Assembly: GCA_039096225.1 (NCBI GenBank) | Contig: JBBPEB010000009.1 | Location: 957,001-1,021,000, forward strand | Source of the DNA: Blastocystis sp. Blastoise | Lineage: Eukaryota; Sar; Bigyra; Opalinata; Blastocystidae | Reading direction: 5' to 3' | Length of the DNA stretch: 64,000 nt | Part shown: positions 14,470 to 29,421 of the stretch, piece by piece | How the letters are laid out: every line of letters begins with the position of its first letter | Numbering within the stretch: the stretch's first letter is position 1 | Position numbers and translations under genes: made by a program | The notes under the pieces: model-generated | Database searches by the model: none | The model's input: the letters and a program-made list of their open reading frames with translations, nothing else | What the model was told of the DNA's origin: nothing

Positions 14470-16027
14470 TTATTGTGAATTTGAAGTATTATTGTTTGTA
14501 TCAATAACAATAGCATCATTATTTGGAATACTATGATTATCAGGTGTAGGTATGTTACTCATAGGTTCTGAAGGTGTATTGAGATTAATAGTATCATTTG
14601 AAATAATAGTTTCGTTAATAGCTAACTTATTCTCTTCTTTATTAGAAGTAGTAGATTCTTTGATTTCTTCTATTTTTTCATCTTGAGAAGAAGTTTCTTT
14701 TATTTGTTCAATCACTTTAGACGATACAGGAACAATCATTTGTTTACGAGCCTTCACCTAGAGGATAGTGTATACATAATAAGAGTATAGGAAATATAAC
14801 ATTAATAATATATATAGAATAAGTGATGAAAGTAATAAAAATAATAAAAATAATAATTAATGAAAAAAAAAAAAAAAAAAAAAAAAATTAACAAATAAAA
14901 TAAAAATAAAATAATAAAAAAAAATAATGAATAAATAAAATAAATAAAATAAACATAAAATATACTCTTTTTCTCCAGTCGACAAAGAAGTAGCTAGGAA
15001 TAGACCAACAAACAACAGAAGCAATAAACCCAATAATCATACTCCAAGCGATATCTAAATGAGCATATACATACAAACACGCAGTGACATAAACATATAT
15101 ATGACCACTATAGAAGATTTATATAAATAAAATAATATAAATAAAAAATATAAATAAAATAATATAAATAAAATAATATAAATAAAATAATATAAATAAA
15201 ATAATATAAATAATGTAAAAAAATATAAAATAAAAATACATAATAAAAACATAATAAAAACAAAATAAATAAAAACAAATAAAAAAAATAATAAAAACCT
15301 ACCTAGGTGTACCAATAATAAGTGGTGAGACAGCACCAGCAGTAACACTATCATCTTGAGCAATAGAAATAGTAACCATACTAATTAAGAACATAATAGG
15401 GAATCCACTAATTAAACCACCAATATCTGAAGGACCAAATGTTGATATCATTAAAGCACAAAAAATAACTATAGCTGTCATAGTACCTCTAAATAAATGC
15501 ATTTGAATAGAAGTCTTCTTTTTTCCTTTAGGTGTATCGATAGGAACCCAACAGAAGAAAACACCTTCAATAGCAACAAGGACTGTTAAAATAGGACTGA
15601 AAAAATAGACAGGAAATCCATTATTGACAACTACTTGTTGTAACCAAGTTAAGAAGAAACCTAATAACAACCAACAAGCAACACTTATAACAGAAACAAT
15701 AAATAATCTCCAACCTCTTTTCATACTTCGAGGCATTCTTGGAGGTAACCAAGCCCATAGGGGTAAGAAAATAAATGAACTACAACTAGCACCAAGAGGA
15801 AATCCAAAACATCCTGCAATTGCATCATATTCAGTTTTTGCTTCTGTAAGAAGGACATAAGATGCTGGTAAAATTGTAGAAGGGACTGTACCAAGAATCC
15901 CTCCAACTGCTCCACCAAATGCTTCAATACCAACACACACGGCAATAGCTACAATAAATGCAACACCACAAGAAAGACCAACTTTAAGCCAATTTATAGT
16001 GACTTCTACAGCCTCTTCAAATAACAT
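14470..16027 (-). CDS. Multi-span membrane protein, paralogue A of three
   Basis: Unrecognised transporter-like family. Exon 1 (16027-15300) encodes about seven hydrophobic segments. Two segments look like copies of one motif: FGGAVGGILGTVPSTILPAS near residue 40 and IGGLISGFPIMFLISMVTIS near residue 190. Each is followed by a second Gly/Ser/Pro loop (CFGFPLGASCS; GAVSPLIIGTPS). Between them lies a conserved cytosolic-looking loop, WVPIDTPKGKKKTS, then HLFRGT. After two introns, one with minisatellite AAATAATATAAAT and one with a 21-base poly(A), come AHLDIAWSMIIGFIASVVCWSIPSYFFVDWRKRV and a polar Ser/Thr/Asn tail ending NTSNSQ. Such inverted or tandem motif pairs with P-S loops are typical of secondary carriers (inference). 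The hAT element starts 129 bp upstream of its ATG. Paralogues lie at 35484-36999 and 37672-39198. Confidence 0.75.
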
Positions 16028-16147
16028 CGTTGTCTCTATTTTTATAAGATTAAGTAATAGAAATATAATTTTAATATATGAATATAAATCCGTTTTTATT
16101 TGGTGTTTTCCTAAGGAATGGCTACAAAATGTTGTCTGATTGAATGG

Positions 16148-16155
16148 TTGTCATT
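16148..16155. repeat. Left target-site duplication of the hAT element
   Basis: TTGTCATT directly precedes the CAGGG terminus and is identical to 32308-32315. Confidence 0.85.
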
Positions 16156-16222
16156 CAGGGTGTGCCAAAACTGCGCTTTAAGCGCAAAGTGCGCTTTTCG
16201 ATGTTGTTTTTGCGCTTAAATC
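16156..16222. repeat. hAT left terminus with subterminal AAGCGCA/TGCGCTT repeats
   Basis: Four copies of TGCGCTT or its complement AAGCGCA lie at 16172-16178, 16180-16186, 16190-16196 and 16211-16217. The first two form an inverted pair with a one-base centre. GC-rich repeats of this kind are the usual transposase-binding sites of hAT elements. Confidence 0.75.
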
Positions 16223-17420
16223 TTTTATTTCATTTTTCTTTTAATTTTTATAAATCTACATAGAATAAAACGTTTAATAATTTTTAGAGGATCGAGATAA
16301 GCTCAATAATGATGTTTTTGACATTTTACACGAGGTTTGTGTTTGTTGATGTAATTTGATTTGTTGTTGAATAAATAATAACCTTACACATATTATAATT
16401 AGAGAGCAAATTGAATTTTTTAGCATTTTTAGAATGTTAATCATGTAGTTATAATGATTGATTGTCTTTAAGTATTTAACAATTAGGAAAAAAGCGTGAT
16501 TATGTGTAGATCTTAATAATATAGTAGTAGTAGAATCATAATAGCAATACATGCTTCAAATTTTTACAAAACTTTGAATTCTTTTAAATTGGCTAAATAC
16601 TGATTATTAGTGGTCAAAAAATTTTCAAACTCAGCTCATCAAGACGCATTAATTTACACACTTTTCATGAAAAAAAGACCGGGTGACATAAAAAAGTAAT
16701 TCATTCATTGACTATTATACTATGACATGACAGTTTTTAACTTAAAACATATTATTTTGATATATAATGTATAAATGTTTTGAAATAAGTCATCTAAGAA
16801 GATTTTTGTGACACATGTTGTGACAGATACATGACTTAAAAGTTCATAAGTCATCAAATAACAACAAGTATGATTCCTATATTTGACTATTTGTGTTAAT
16901 TTGGGTGACAAATAAAAATTATTTTGTGACAAAAGTCAATTGCTTAAGATATTCTTTTGTATATTATTTTAAAGACTTTTATTTATGTTTATAATGAAAA
17001 ATAATGTCAATAAATACTAAAAAATATTATAAAAAATAATAATGTAATTAAAAAGTTTTTATTTTTATAAAATATCATGAAGTAGTCTTGTAGGGACTGT
17101 ACAGATACATCCTGACAAGTAATAAAAATTAAATAAACGAAAAGCATATTAAAATATTATTTTTCAAAAATCAAACAAAAAACAATACAATGAACAAAAG
17201 CTGGATTTGAAAAAACAATACGTCCAACAAAATGATTTTTAATAGCCTTATAAAATGGTTTTAAAATGTATTTTATATGTAGAATAAGTCACACAACACA
17301 TTTATAATATTTATATTATAAAATATATTGTTTTTATGTTTAAAAATAAAAAAATAAAAAAACGGTTAGTAGTCACTAGCTTTGCAATTATTATATGACT
17401 TGATGAAAAATATTATAAGG

Positions 17421-17490
17421 GAGTTGTTTGGTCAAATGGTCAGTGCGTATAAAATTTTTACATAGTGGACGGATCGAATCTTACGAGGAA
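17421..17490 (+). repeat. tRNA-like (SINE-like) sequence 1
   Basis: A Pol III A-box-like stretch TTGGTCAAATGGTCAGTGC (about 17428-17446) is followed about 30 bases later by a B-box-like GGATCGAATCT (17471-17481), then a T-run at 17493-17499. The T-stem pairs poorly, so this is a degenerate tRNA-derived repeat rather than a functional tRNA. Confidence 0.5.
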
Positions 17491-17785
17491 CTATTTTTTT
17501 AAACTTTTTCTTTTGACTGCTATTTACAATGATTTTATTTAAAATCAACTTTGTTTCATTTTTATTATCTGTAAACATTATTTACATCATTGATATCTGC
17601 TTTTTAGTTTAGAATCAACATATCAACAAACTTTTTTTTCAAAAAATAGTAATTATTGTTTAAAAACAATTCTAAGTATTTCTAGAATGTTATAAATGTA
17701 ATAAAAGAGCATAAATATAATATTTGAAGATATCAAATAATTTTAAACTTATTATATAGAACACATGAAAAAATAAAATTGAGAA

Positions 17786-17855
17786 ATCGGTTGGTATAGT
17801 TGACCAGCGCTGTAGCTATTATGGTAATTGTCGCTGGATCGAATCTCGCAAGAGG
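17786..17855 (+). repeat. tRNA-like (SINE-like) sequence 2
   Basis: TTGGTATAGTTGACCAGCGC (about 17791-17810) resembles a D-arm with A box, and GGATCGAATCT (17836-17846) resembles a B box in a T-arm where four of five stem pairs can form. T-rich sequence follows from 17857. It shares the B box and spacing with sequence 1, 365 bp upstream. No clear acceptor stem or anticodon. Confidence 0.5.
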
Positions 17856-19382
17856 CATTTTTATTTTTATTTCTTGGAAAAACATCTTTTTATGAAACTT
17901 GTTCTTTTATATATTTATTTTGATTATCTCTTGATACGATCATTTATTTTGGTTTAATTTAATTAACTTAGTTTATCAAGAGTATTCGCCTTGAGTATTT
18001 ATTTTAATTTTTATAATCTGCTTTACTTAATTACTTTCTTTCTTTAGGTATCAAGGCTTTTAGCTTTTAAACAACTCTTTATACTGTGAAATCAGGATCT
18101 ATAGCATTCCAGATGGTTCAAATGGATCAACAAATATTTTTTGTATATAATTCGTTTCTTCATTTGTAATATTTATTTGATTTATCTTTATTTTATAGTG
18201 CAGGATGATCAGTATTTTTCAAGAGTATTTATTGTGCGTTATCTATAAGGTTTATTTAGTATTTATATTAATTATATTATAATTGCTTTTTATCATTATT
18301 ATTTCATTGATTTATTTGTATATTAGTTTATTATAGTGATCGTTATTTTCTTATTTATATTTAAAAGGAATATTATTTCATTTTTGATAACAAATTATAT
18401 ATATAGATATACGAGGTCAATACTTTAATTAAGTGTGGCATTCTTTCTATGTTTAGAATTATTTTATGGTCCTTTAATGTATAAAAATATTGATGAGTAT
18501 ATATTTATTATTATATTTATTAGTATATTTATTATAGTATTTATGATATTTATGATTATGAAAATAATATATATATAGTTCAACTATAGAATTATTTCCA
18601 GTTGTTATCATTTATTATTTTATATATATATATATCAACAATTAGTGAACAATAGATAAGGAAGCTATTCAATTATTAAGCCAATTAAATGATAAACGAG
18701 ATTGTTTATATATGGAGAATGAAGTTTATTGGTCAAAAATTATTCATTATATATATATAAATATTTTTGAAAGAGATACTATTACGGATTCCTTACAACA
18801 ACAAGAATAAGTATATATATATATTATTATTATTATTATTATATAGTTATTTTCAATATTATCTGAATTGATTCCTATAAATTAAAATAATTCTATGATT
18901 TTAGCTACTTTTGCATGTATATATATATATATTTGATTATTATACTTTATTTATATTATCTATATATTAATACTATTTATATATATATGTATAGATATAT
19001 ATACATCATTATCTTCTGAGAGTCCTTACCTTTCATCCTCTCGCCTTCAGGCCCTTATCCCTACCCTCGCACCACTTCTCGCCTCCCCTTTACATACACA
19101 TCGTCTCCATGCACTTCGTATTCTAAAGAGCTTCCAACAACTTGATGTATATATATTATTTTATATAATAATAATATTAATAATAATAATAAATATATAT
19201 ATATATATAGTCGTCTTCAACCTATTGAAAGATCTACCTGTATATATATATCTTCATAATCATCATTATATATATATACATTCTTATAGTTACTTCTTAT
19301 AAGTCCCTCACTGACGCACTCCTCCATCCCTCAAAGAACATTAAAGCACGTTATAATTCCTATACTATTAATTGTATATCAA

Positions 19383-19426
<44 letters not shown>

Positions 19427-21229
19427 GCTGATTTATTAATTGTTATGTATTCACGGGAATATGGTCATGTATCTAATTTTTTTTTCTTATTTATTACCTC
19501 GTATCCCTCTAAATGAGTATAAAACAGTAGCTATCTATGGACAATATATATGTATATAATAGTATATATAAGTATATATAATAGTATATATAATACATGA
19601 ATAATATATATTCTGTGTATTTTCTGCTAATCTTCTTATTATATATGATCTATATATATATATATATGTATATAGAAATACTGGTTTATTGACTGTGAAA
19701 TTGGCGGGAAGTCTTGCTTTGATTCAATTCATCAATATTAAGCCACTTTTCAACAATATATATGCTCAATCAACTCTACAGAATATGTCCGATATACATA
19801 ATATATATATATATGTAGTTCTTATGTAACTAAAAATACATTAAATAAACTATATCAAAATGGAATAAAGACGAATTCTTATATATATAATCAGATACTA
19901 ACAATGGACATGATATTAAGTTTAATTGAACAATCTAAAGTCAGATGGTATATATATATATATATATATTCTTTTTTAATCTATTTATCAATATATATAT
20001 ATTAGGACTCTATCTGAAGACTTATATGCTTCTTTTCCCTGTCTTTATATACATATATACAATTACCCCCTATCTATACACTTATTGATACTATGCATCA
20101 ATTATACACAGATCCCCGCGGGGATCTGATGAGCAAAGAAAGTCAAGGCCGACTTCTTCTAGACAATCTTGATAAGTATATTATATGTTATATACTATTA
20201 TATATTATTATATCTTATTATTATTTATTATTATATACTATTATATTATAGGTATAAGAATAACAAAGATTACACTCAATTCTTTAACGATATTATAAGA
20301 ATAGTATATAACTATATATAACTATATATAACTATATTTATAACTATATATAACTATATATATAGGTGAGTGATGGTATTGCTCTTTATTCTCTACTCCG
20401 ATTGGGTCTCAATTCTACATATATACCTACTCTTATTGATCTGTATATATATAACTAATATATATATAACTATATATATAACTATATAGGTATTTACAAT
20501 TACCCTTTGATTTGATGATTTCCCGTGGGGTTGAGAATATTCATAGTCGTAATCTATTTGTAGATAGAATCAATGGAGAAGCTACTATGAAGTATATATA
20601 TATATGTATAGTATTTTATATAACCATATATATCTATTTTTTCTCACTATATATACCTATATATACTTTTATATATAGTGCCATTATTAATTATTTATCG
20701 TTCAAAGCACGTCCTATATCTGACAAAACTGTTCTTCGAATTCTAAAGCAAAATATCAAAGTAGATCGTCGTATGTGGCGCATACTGTGACATTCTCTTA
20801 TTTTTCTCTTTTTATACTCTATTATAATTACTTATTATTGTTATTCCACATATTATTATGCTTATTATTATATATATTCTAGCTATATATTCCTATATTT
20901 ATTCTAGCTATATATTCCCCTCTTTTCTAGTCATTTCTCCTTCTTACACTGGACATCCGTCAATACTTCACTTCCTCTTTCTCTCTCTTCTCATTCATTA
21001 TGATTAATAACAATGAACCTCTCGTGACTTCCTTGGCGGCAACTATCGACGCGGGAACCAAATATAAGAATGTATATCTATTACAAGAACAATTGAATAA
21101 AGATAATATACATGATTTATATGATAGTCCTGAATTCCTTAGATATCAAGTATATATATATAATATTATCTATTATTACTATATTTATTACTATACATAT
21201 TCTACATTTATTACTCTATATATATTACT

Positions 21230-21274
<45 letters not shown>

Positions 21275-21975
21275 TGTAGATATTCCATCATCTTCCCTCC
21301 TTCTTCTTCCCGCGGAATCCCTTAATGAACTGCTCTCCATAGTGATGACTACTTTCCTATCTCTTAATTCCCCGCGGGACATTCTCTTTGTCTTACAACA
21401 TTCTTCGATGATCCCTCTATTTATCCTTCTTTATATCTTGTAGAAGACACTGTTTAAGGTATATATATATATAAATTAGTTTGAATTATGATGTCATTCT
21501 CTCTTATTCTTTTAGTTTTATATATATATATATATATAATTTTCCTCCCCTTTACAGATTCTCCTGTTGTTCCACTTCGTTACTCGCTCTCCCTTCATCC
21601 CCGCCCTATATACAAAGACTTTACAAGTATTCTTAGATAGAGTTGGATTAGCGAGTAAAGACTCTAATTATGTATATATATATAATAATAATAGTATTAT
21701 TATTGTTTTTGTTTTTTTCTATTACTCTCTATATATCATTAAAAACATAATATTAATACATATATAATTATATTTCTCTATAGCACAAAACGTTACTCTC
21801 TTCGAACATTCTTCGTATCGACATACAGAGCGTCATTCGACCCATACATCATCATTTCCAATATAAAACGGATGACCATGATTGTACATATACCATGACT
21901 ATTAAGGCCGAATATGAATTTATGGAGAAACTAAAGAAGAGTCCAGATGATGAAACGGCACAACTTATTGTATAT

Positions 21976-22268
<293 letters not shown>

Positions 22269-22691
22269 ATAGGTATCTTTAACAGAAGAACGTATAAGAA
22301 ATGCTATAGAGAAAGCAGTTCAGATGCTATTAACGAAATCCTTACCTGAATGTTATCCTATGTGTTTAGTATATCATATATTTGGTCTTTATTATTTAAA
22401 ATGGAATCGTTTTTGGCAGAAGCTAACAGAATGTTGTGTAAGAATTGCGAGTTTTGATAATAAATTATATTGGAATTGTTTTTATGAAAAAGCATATCTT
22501 ATTAATGGTTATATAGATATAAATATATATGATCATATAGGATATAGTATATTATCTAAAGAAGAAAAGAGATATGGTATCGTCTATGGTTTAGAACGAT
22601 TACAAGATAGATATAAACATTATATTAAATATTCTACACTTACATTTGTATTGAAACAACGATTATCGATGGGAGAAGAACTACTTTATGG

Positions 22692-22803
<112 letters not shown>

Positions 22804-24566
22804 ATATATATATTATATAGTTATACAGATGTTAATACTTATTGGACGTCTTTATTCTCTTCTCTTACTGATGTAGCTACTTATATTCGTCCATATAATA
22901 AACAATTTATGGGATTCTTTATAGATTTCTTAAAGAAGAAATATTATGGTTATCGAATAATCTATGATGTTGAAGCTCGTGATGTGATGAAACCAATTCA
23001 TACTGAATTCGAAGAACTTCTAAAACAAAAGAATATTACTACTCCTACTATTATTCATAAAGAAGAAGAAGAAGGAAAAGAAGAAAATCAAGTAAATAAT
23101 GAATTAGAATATATGTATAATTATACGTTACGTCCACGTGATGCTGATGCTCGTCTGAAAGTCTTCTTAAAAATATTCAGTAATTGGCCTGGTATTCAAA
23201 GTATTTATTTAGCTGATTCTTTAAAGAATATATGTATATTATTATTAAATAAGAATGATTCTTCTTTACAGAAATTATGTGTTGAAGTATTATGTTGCTA
23301 TAGTAATTTACCTACTGTTCTATATAAGGAAAGTTTATTAGGATTATGTGATGAATTGAATTATCGTGATACTATGTTAGGATTATATATAGAGAAAGAT
23401 CAAGGAGTTATCAAAGTAGAGCATAGAGATCTTATTATACCTATTATAGAACGTATTTTATATGGTAGACTATTAGATAAGAAGATGAAATCGAAAACAC
23501 ATTATTATGGAAACTTGCTGCTATTTTAAATTATTTATCTATATTAGATTATGAAGAATTAAAGCCATTATTATTTATGATATTATGTTCATTTACAAAA
23601 GATTTATTTATACCTTCTGTTCAATCAGAAGAAGATGTAGCTATATTATTAACTCATATATCTGTAAAGAAAGTTCCTGATACTCGTAAATTAGGATTTT
23701 TGAATAGTTGTTATGATTTAATACGATATATGAGAGATCGTAGTAGTTCTTTTATTCATTATATATTAGCTGCTATAGGATGTAAATTAAAAGATAGTTA
23801 TGATAATAAAGAGAATTTAGAAGATTTATTAAAAGAAGATGAACAAATAGATACAAATGGAAATGATGATGATATTGAAGATATTGAAGATATTGAAGAT
23901 GAAGATGATAATAATAATGATAATAATGATAATGATAATAATAATAATAATATGAAAATTGAAAATGAATTATCTACAGATGCCACTACTATTGCTACTA
24001 CTTCTTCTACTACTTCTAAAGCAGATTCGAATAGAATTCGATGTAAGTTTATTCAACGTCGTATACGTGGTTTATGTATAAAGAGAATAGTTGAATGTAT
24101 AGGTTATTTTAGTAGTTATAATTATAAACAATGGAAATCATTATTATTTGATCCATTAACTCCTTTGTATGAAGTATTACATAATACTATATTAGGATTA
24201 AAGAAAACACCAGTATTATTAAATTACCTCATTTAATATCATTTTCTCCTTCTTTATATTATTTATATGATATTCAACCTTTATTATTACCTACTTTAGT
24301 GGAATGTTTATCATTAGGTATTGATTCTGGTAAACAATTAGGTGCTAATATTGTTAATGATATTATTGCTACTATTAATAATATATTAGGTATTAGAAGA
24401 AGAAATGGATAATTTTGAGAAATCAACAAAGAATGAAAATAGAGAAGAAACTGAAATGAAGAATAAGATGAGAAAAGAAATGAAAGAAACTGATAGTGAT
24501 GATGAAGATGAAATCGAAAAATTAAAAGAAAATATTAAAGAAAAAAAGAATAGAAAGGATCAACGA

Positions 24567-24667
<101 letters not shown>

Positions 24668-24890
24668 ATTTATTATTTTATTATTATAATCATTATTTTA
24701 TTTATTTTGGTTATTATTGCCATATTTATTACTATTATATATATAGAAGAATTATTAAATCGTATGTTGACTAGTAAGGTTATAGCTTATATTTCATCTC
24801 TTCTTGATTCTATTCTCTCTCATATTCAAAGCAGACTGAAACTTATACATAATTTTAGATCTGGTATTAGCGTTAGTATGCTGATATATA

Positions 24891-27800
24891 TATATATATA
24901 TGTATATATTTTTTATTGTTATTTTATTATTCTTTCATATATATATATACATATTAAATGAAACTGGGTTGAATATAGGTATCAAGAAGTACCTAAATGT
25001 GATTAAAAAGTTGAATAGTTTCTTTTCTTCTGTCTTTTGTATATTAATGCTTAAAGTAATTATTTCATTGCTTCGTTTAGTTTGAATATGTTTGATGGCT
25101 TATATCAAATAAATGATAGCTTTATTTGCTCATTTATAAAGACATTTTTTTGTATTTAGGTTAACTTTGTCAAAAATATTATGATTTATGGCCATGTATA
25201 CAAATAAGGTGAAAAGCCTTTCATTCAGTCTGATGACAAAACTCATGAGTATCATATTTTGTTACAAAAAACTTCCTTATGTGTTTGATAAATTCAGCAG
25301 AATTAAGCATGGCTGAAAAAGTGTCACAAAATTTGGTGGCAAGTGTCACCAAAGTCAGGAAAGGACTGACTATTTGATTATTTTTAAAACTTCAGTCATT
25401 CTTTAAAAATTTCAATGATAATTTCATTCTTTTGTTAAAGATTCAAATCAGAATAAGATTATTGCCTATAATATTTTTTCAAACTTGCTTTCTATCTGCT
25501 TTCTGAACTAATAATGGTTTATCATTAAGATTCATATTGGTTTTTGTTGCATTGTGAACTCCTCTTAAATACTAGTCAATATCTACTACATGATGATTTC
25601 CCATTGTTTGTTGATTGCTTTGTTACGTACTTGCTCGTTATGATCAGTGTTCAATACACATATCTTACAATGTGCTACGTGATGGATACTTATCAGTTAC
25701 TTATTCTTGGAATGATTACTTGCAATGTATAATTTTATGAATATTTACAGTTTGTTGCCTTCCATTTATTATTTACATCTGATTTGGTTACTCACCAAAC
25801 TTCCTTACTTCTCTTCTTGAATTAGTATACTCATTTTCTTTTTGTAACTTTGCGATTAATGAGATCTTTATTTATGTTGTTTGTATGTTTGATTTTATTC
25901 GACTAATGTGCTTTTGATTGCTTGTTCTACTTTATAAGTGCTAATTATTTTGTTTTTGTTTTTTATTTTTCTGATACTTCCTTTTTTCATACTGTATTAT
26001 AATGGTATTTATATATAACGATGACATTTTCTTATAGATTTACTTATTATGAATTTTCTTATTCTTATTCTAGTATTTAATAAATACTTAAACACTTCAT
26101 CTCTGCGATTAATACTTACTATGGTTACTAACATACATAAGTTTCTACTGAAGATAGTAGCAGATTAGTAACAATTGATGTTTATTTCTTTTCATCCTTA
26201 AATCCTTTTGTCTATATTACAATATTATCATGTACTCTTATTCTATCAAGTTTACTATTATAAGTTTTTGAATGTTTTAGTATCTTATTGTGTAATTCTT
26301 TAATATGCTATTATACAGGAAAGTATCTATATGATATTTCTTTGTTGTAGTTTTCTGTATAAAATTTTTGAATTTCTTTTTATTCTTTGTATATATTTTC
26401 ATCTTGGTTAATTATTCTTCAACTTCTCTTCATGTTATCGTTAGTCTACTATTATATATTGAATTTTTAGTTATAAACCTTATCTTATTTCCTTATCTTA
26501 TTTCATCTTTTGTTCTTTTAAGGTATTATAGCATTACATTAATTGTATTAGTTTTCTGGTTTTTCAGTCTCTTCCTATCTTCTTCGTATGGTATCTTTAT
26601 ATTTATTAGACTCTTCATTTCTTCTGGTGCTTTTCAATTATTATGTGATCATTCGTAATACTTCACCTGCATGTTCTTTTCCCTTTATTAAAGAGTTTCT
26701 AGATGTGCTATTTTTATATTACTTTTATATTATCCTTAGTTGATATTCCTTTTTCTCCTATGATAGAATTCTTTATGTTCTTATGTTATTCTAATAGTCG
26801 TTTCATATTTCTCTATTAAACATACTATGAGATTTAATGACGATTTTCTTTTCCTTTAATAATTACAAATTCCTCACTATTATATATTATTATATATCTT
26901 AGTTTTATTATTCTAACAGATTTATTTTTATATTTGTTTCTATAATTGAAAACATACTCAATTAATTTATTTTCATATTTCATTCAAATATACTCTTCAT
27001 ATACATATTCATATCCTTCATTTATGGTTTTCTTCGTTTTCTCATGTTCTATATATTATCCCATGGTCTACTTATTTTTGTGCCTATTTTTAATCCTATA
27101 CTTCCTCATTATCTCTATTTCTTTATCCACTTTTCTTTTATTTCTAGTGCTTCTATTGTGTATATTGTGTGCTCATTATTAGACTTATTCATTTTAATAC
27201 TGCTTCATCATTATCTCTCTTCATATTCTTTAATGCTCATGTTTATTGTATTTCCTATTTACACAGTTATTATTTCAGAAGCATTTTCCATTTCTTGTCT
27301 AAATAATATGGGTTTGAATATTTTTATTAGTCCTATTTCTTACTATCGTTTTTTATAATTCTTCTCGTTCGTTTCCTTTCTTTTTCTTTCCAACAATTTC
27401 TCTCTTGGCACTACTCATCATGGATTTTAGTAATCAAAGTTAGGATTTGTTCTCATTGTTGTATTACTATTATCTATATACCACAAAAGATATTTTTATT
27501 ATTTCTCTTCATTCTAAGGTTTTGCTCTTTTTGTTACTTAAACATATTTATATGGCTACTCTTATTTATTATTATTGTGTACATTCTCTTCTTCTTATTT
27601 AATTTTTTATAAAAGCCTAGTATCTACACCTTCTATTCCTTCTATTCTTTCTCATTTCTAATTACTCTCATTTTCCAAAAATGATATAATTATATAATAG
27701 GATCTATGTCTCCATATTTCTTTCGTACTGTTATTTAATAAAATACTATCTCTATTTACTTTAAACCATTTCAACTCCCTTTAACTTATTATCTATATAC

Positions 27801-29421
27801 ATCTTACATTCATGCTGATATGAATACTATAATACTATTTGTATTTCTTCTATTTTGTTGAATACGGTTGAGGTAGTTCTCGAATTGTTTATTTTCTAAA
27901 TTTATTTTCATTTCTATTACTTTAGATATTATATCTTCTTAAGTGCATATGTACATAATTAATATGCTTATATATATTTACACCTGCTTTTTCCGTTATC
28001 AGCCGTTACTTCATATTATTTATACAATGTCTAACTATTATATACAATTTACTCCGTTTGTTCTTTTACTCATGATGATATAATATAGAAATCAACTTCT
28101 TATTACTTCTTATGGTTTATTTATTGTATTTCTATTTATAGATTTATATATATTTTTATACGAATATTGTTCTCTCTTCATGTTATTGTCTTTAAAAATA
28201 TACTAAAAATAATTATTATCGTCTCTTCTACTCATTTATCACTGCCGATTATAAATTCAGTTGATATATGCATTCTTCCTTCTTCTTAACTTCAAATTTT
28301 ATTTACAAGTTTTTAGTTATCTTCTTTATGATCTACATATATAAATATATTCTCATTAAGTCTATGTCAATCTTTCCAATAATTTTTCTTCTGATAATCT
28401 TTCAAATGCTAACCTTTATATAATATCATGAATCTTAATCTAATACTTATTTCATGCTATTATAATATAAAATCCACATTACTTTCTATTATATCATATA
28501 TTCTAATACTCTTTCGGATATATATAATCCCTCATATGATACTTAATATAGATATAACACATCTTGCTCTTTCCTTTTGAATTCATGTATAAATATAAAA
28601 TTGTTGGTGTAAACGATTTAAGATTCCACTTTATATATATGTTTTGGAAAATAGTATATTCTTTAGGAACCAATTGTTATCACTCTCTTTGTGATATTTG
28701 ATTGATAAGTCAGGTAAATGATTTTAGTAGTTATTTGGTTCTTTCTATTGATACATTATGATTGAAAATATATTTTGCTATTTATTTATATATTTAATCT
28801 TCTTGATTAGATATACTATTTGATTTAAGAAGAGTATACTTTATAGTTGTATATTATACTTTTGATTGAATAAAGATTCTTATTAGTATTGGATATTGTT
28901 TTAAAGTATTATACTAGAGAGATTAGTATATATGAAATAATTACTTCTAAAATAATATTTATTTTTCATATAAGTAATAATATTTCTCAGTTATTCGTTT
29001 GATCTGAATATAATAGTACTTGAAAAAGAATATAATTAGAAAAATAATTGAAATATAGATAAAAATTATTAAGGAATAGTGATTCTAATTAAGAAACTAT
29101 ATACTATTGATATAATCAAATATATAAAGGAATATTCAATGTCATCTATTTATAATTATATTTAAAAGATAACAGTATATCTTCTTGAGTTAATTAAAAC
29201 AATACAAATTATAATGTAACAATAAAACATTATGGAATACAAATAGTTAATATAATGAAAACAATATAAATATATAAATATTAATAGTAAAAGAAATCAA
29301 TGTACTTTGTAGTATAAATACAGTAATTAAGTAGTTGGATTAGATTAGTGATTTTGTTGCTAGATGTTATCAATCGAGTTTCTTTTTCTTTAATTTATCT
29401 ATATATAATTAAGAATAGATT
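24891..29421. other. Pyrimidine-rich non-coding block inside the hAT element
   Basis: About 4.5 kb with no gene I can support. From about 25400 to 28600 the plus strand is strikingly T- and C-rich. Open frames here (for example 26368-26658 and 26946-27182) are hydrophobic by composition only. TA and AAT microsatellites are absent. TGTCAC motifs at 25322 and 25344 are the complement of the GTGACA cluster near the left end. Confidence 0.55.

Larger units (their letters stand above)
16223..18640. other. Non-coding left interior of the hAT element
   Basis: No credible gene; two short open frames (16274-16552 and 16720-16932, -) have no family features. It holds a cluster of GTGACA motifs at 16682-16931 and tRNA-like repeats at 17421-17490 and 17786-17855. 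Microsatellites, common in host genes, are almost absent until about 18400. Confidence 0.6.

Noticed and set aside
15624-15945. Open frames overlapping paralogue A in other frames
   Set aside because: Shadows of the conserved exon at 15300-16027.
17421-17855. Functional tRNA genes
   Set aside because: The acceptor stems and anticodon arms do not fold convincingly; only the box-like elements remain.
26368-27358. Hydrophobic open frames that look like membrane proteins
   Set aside because: T-rich composition alone gives Phe/Leu/Ile/Ser frames. There are no conserved motifs, the frames overlap, and no plausible splice pattern is seen.
28700-29421. A closer left end for the hAT element near its transposase
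   Set aside because: No CAGGG terminus with a matching 8-bp repeat or AAGCGCA cluster occurs there. The only one is at 16156, and it matches exactly.
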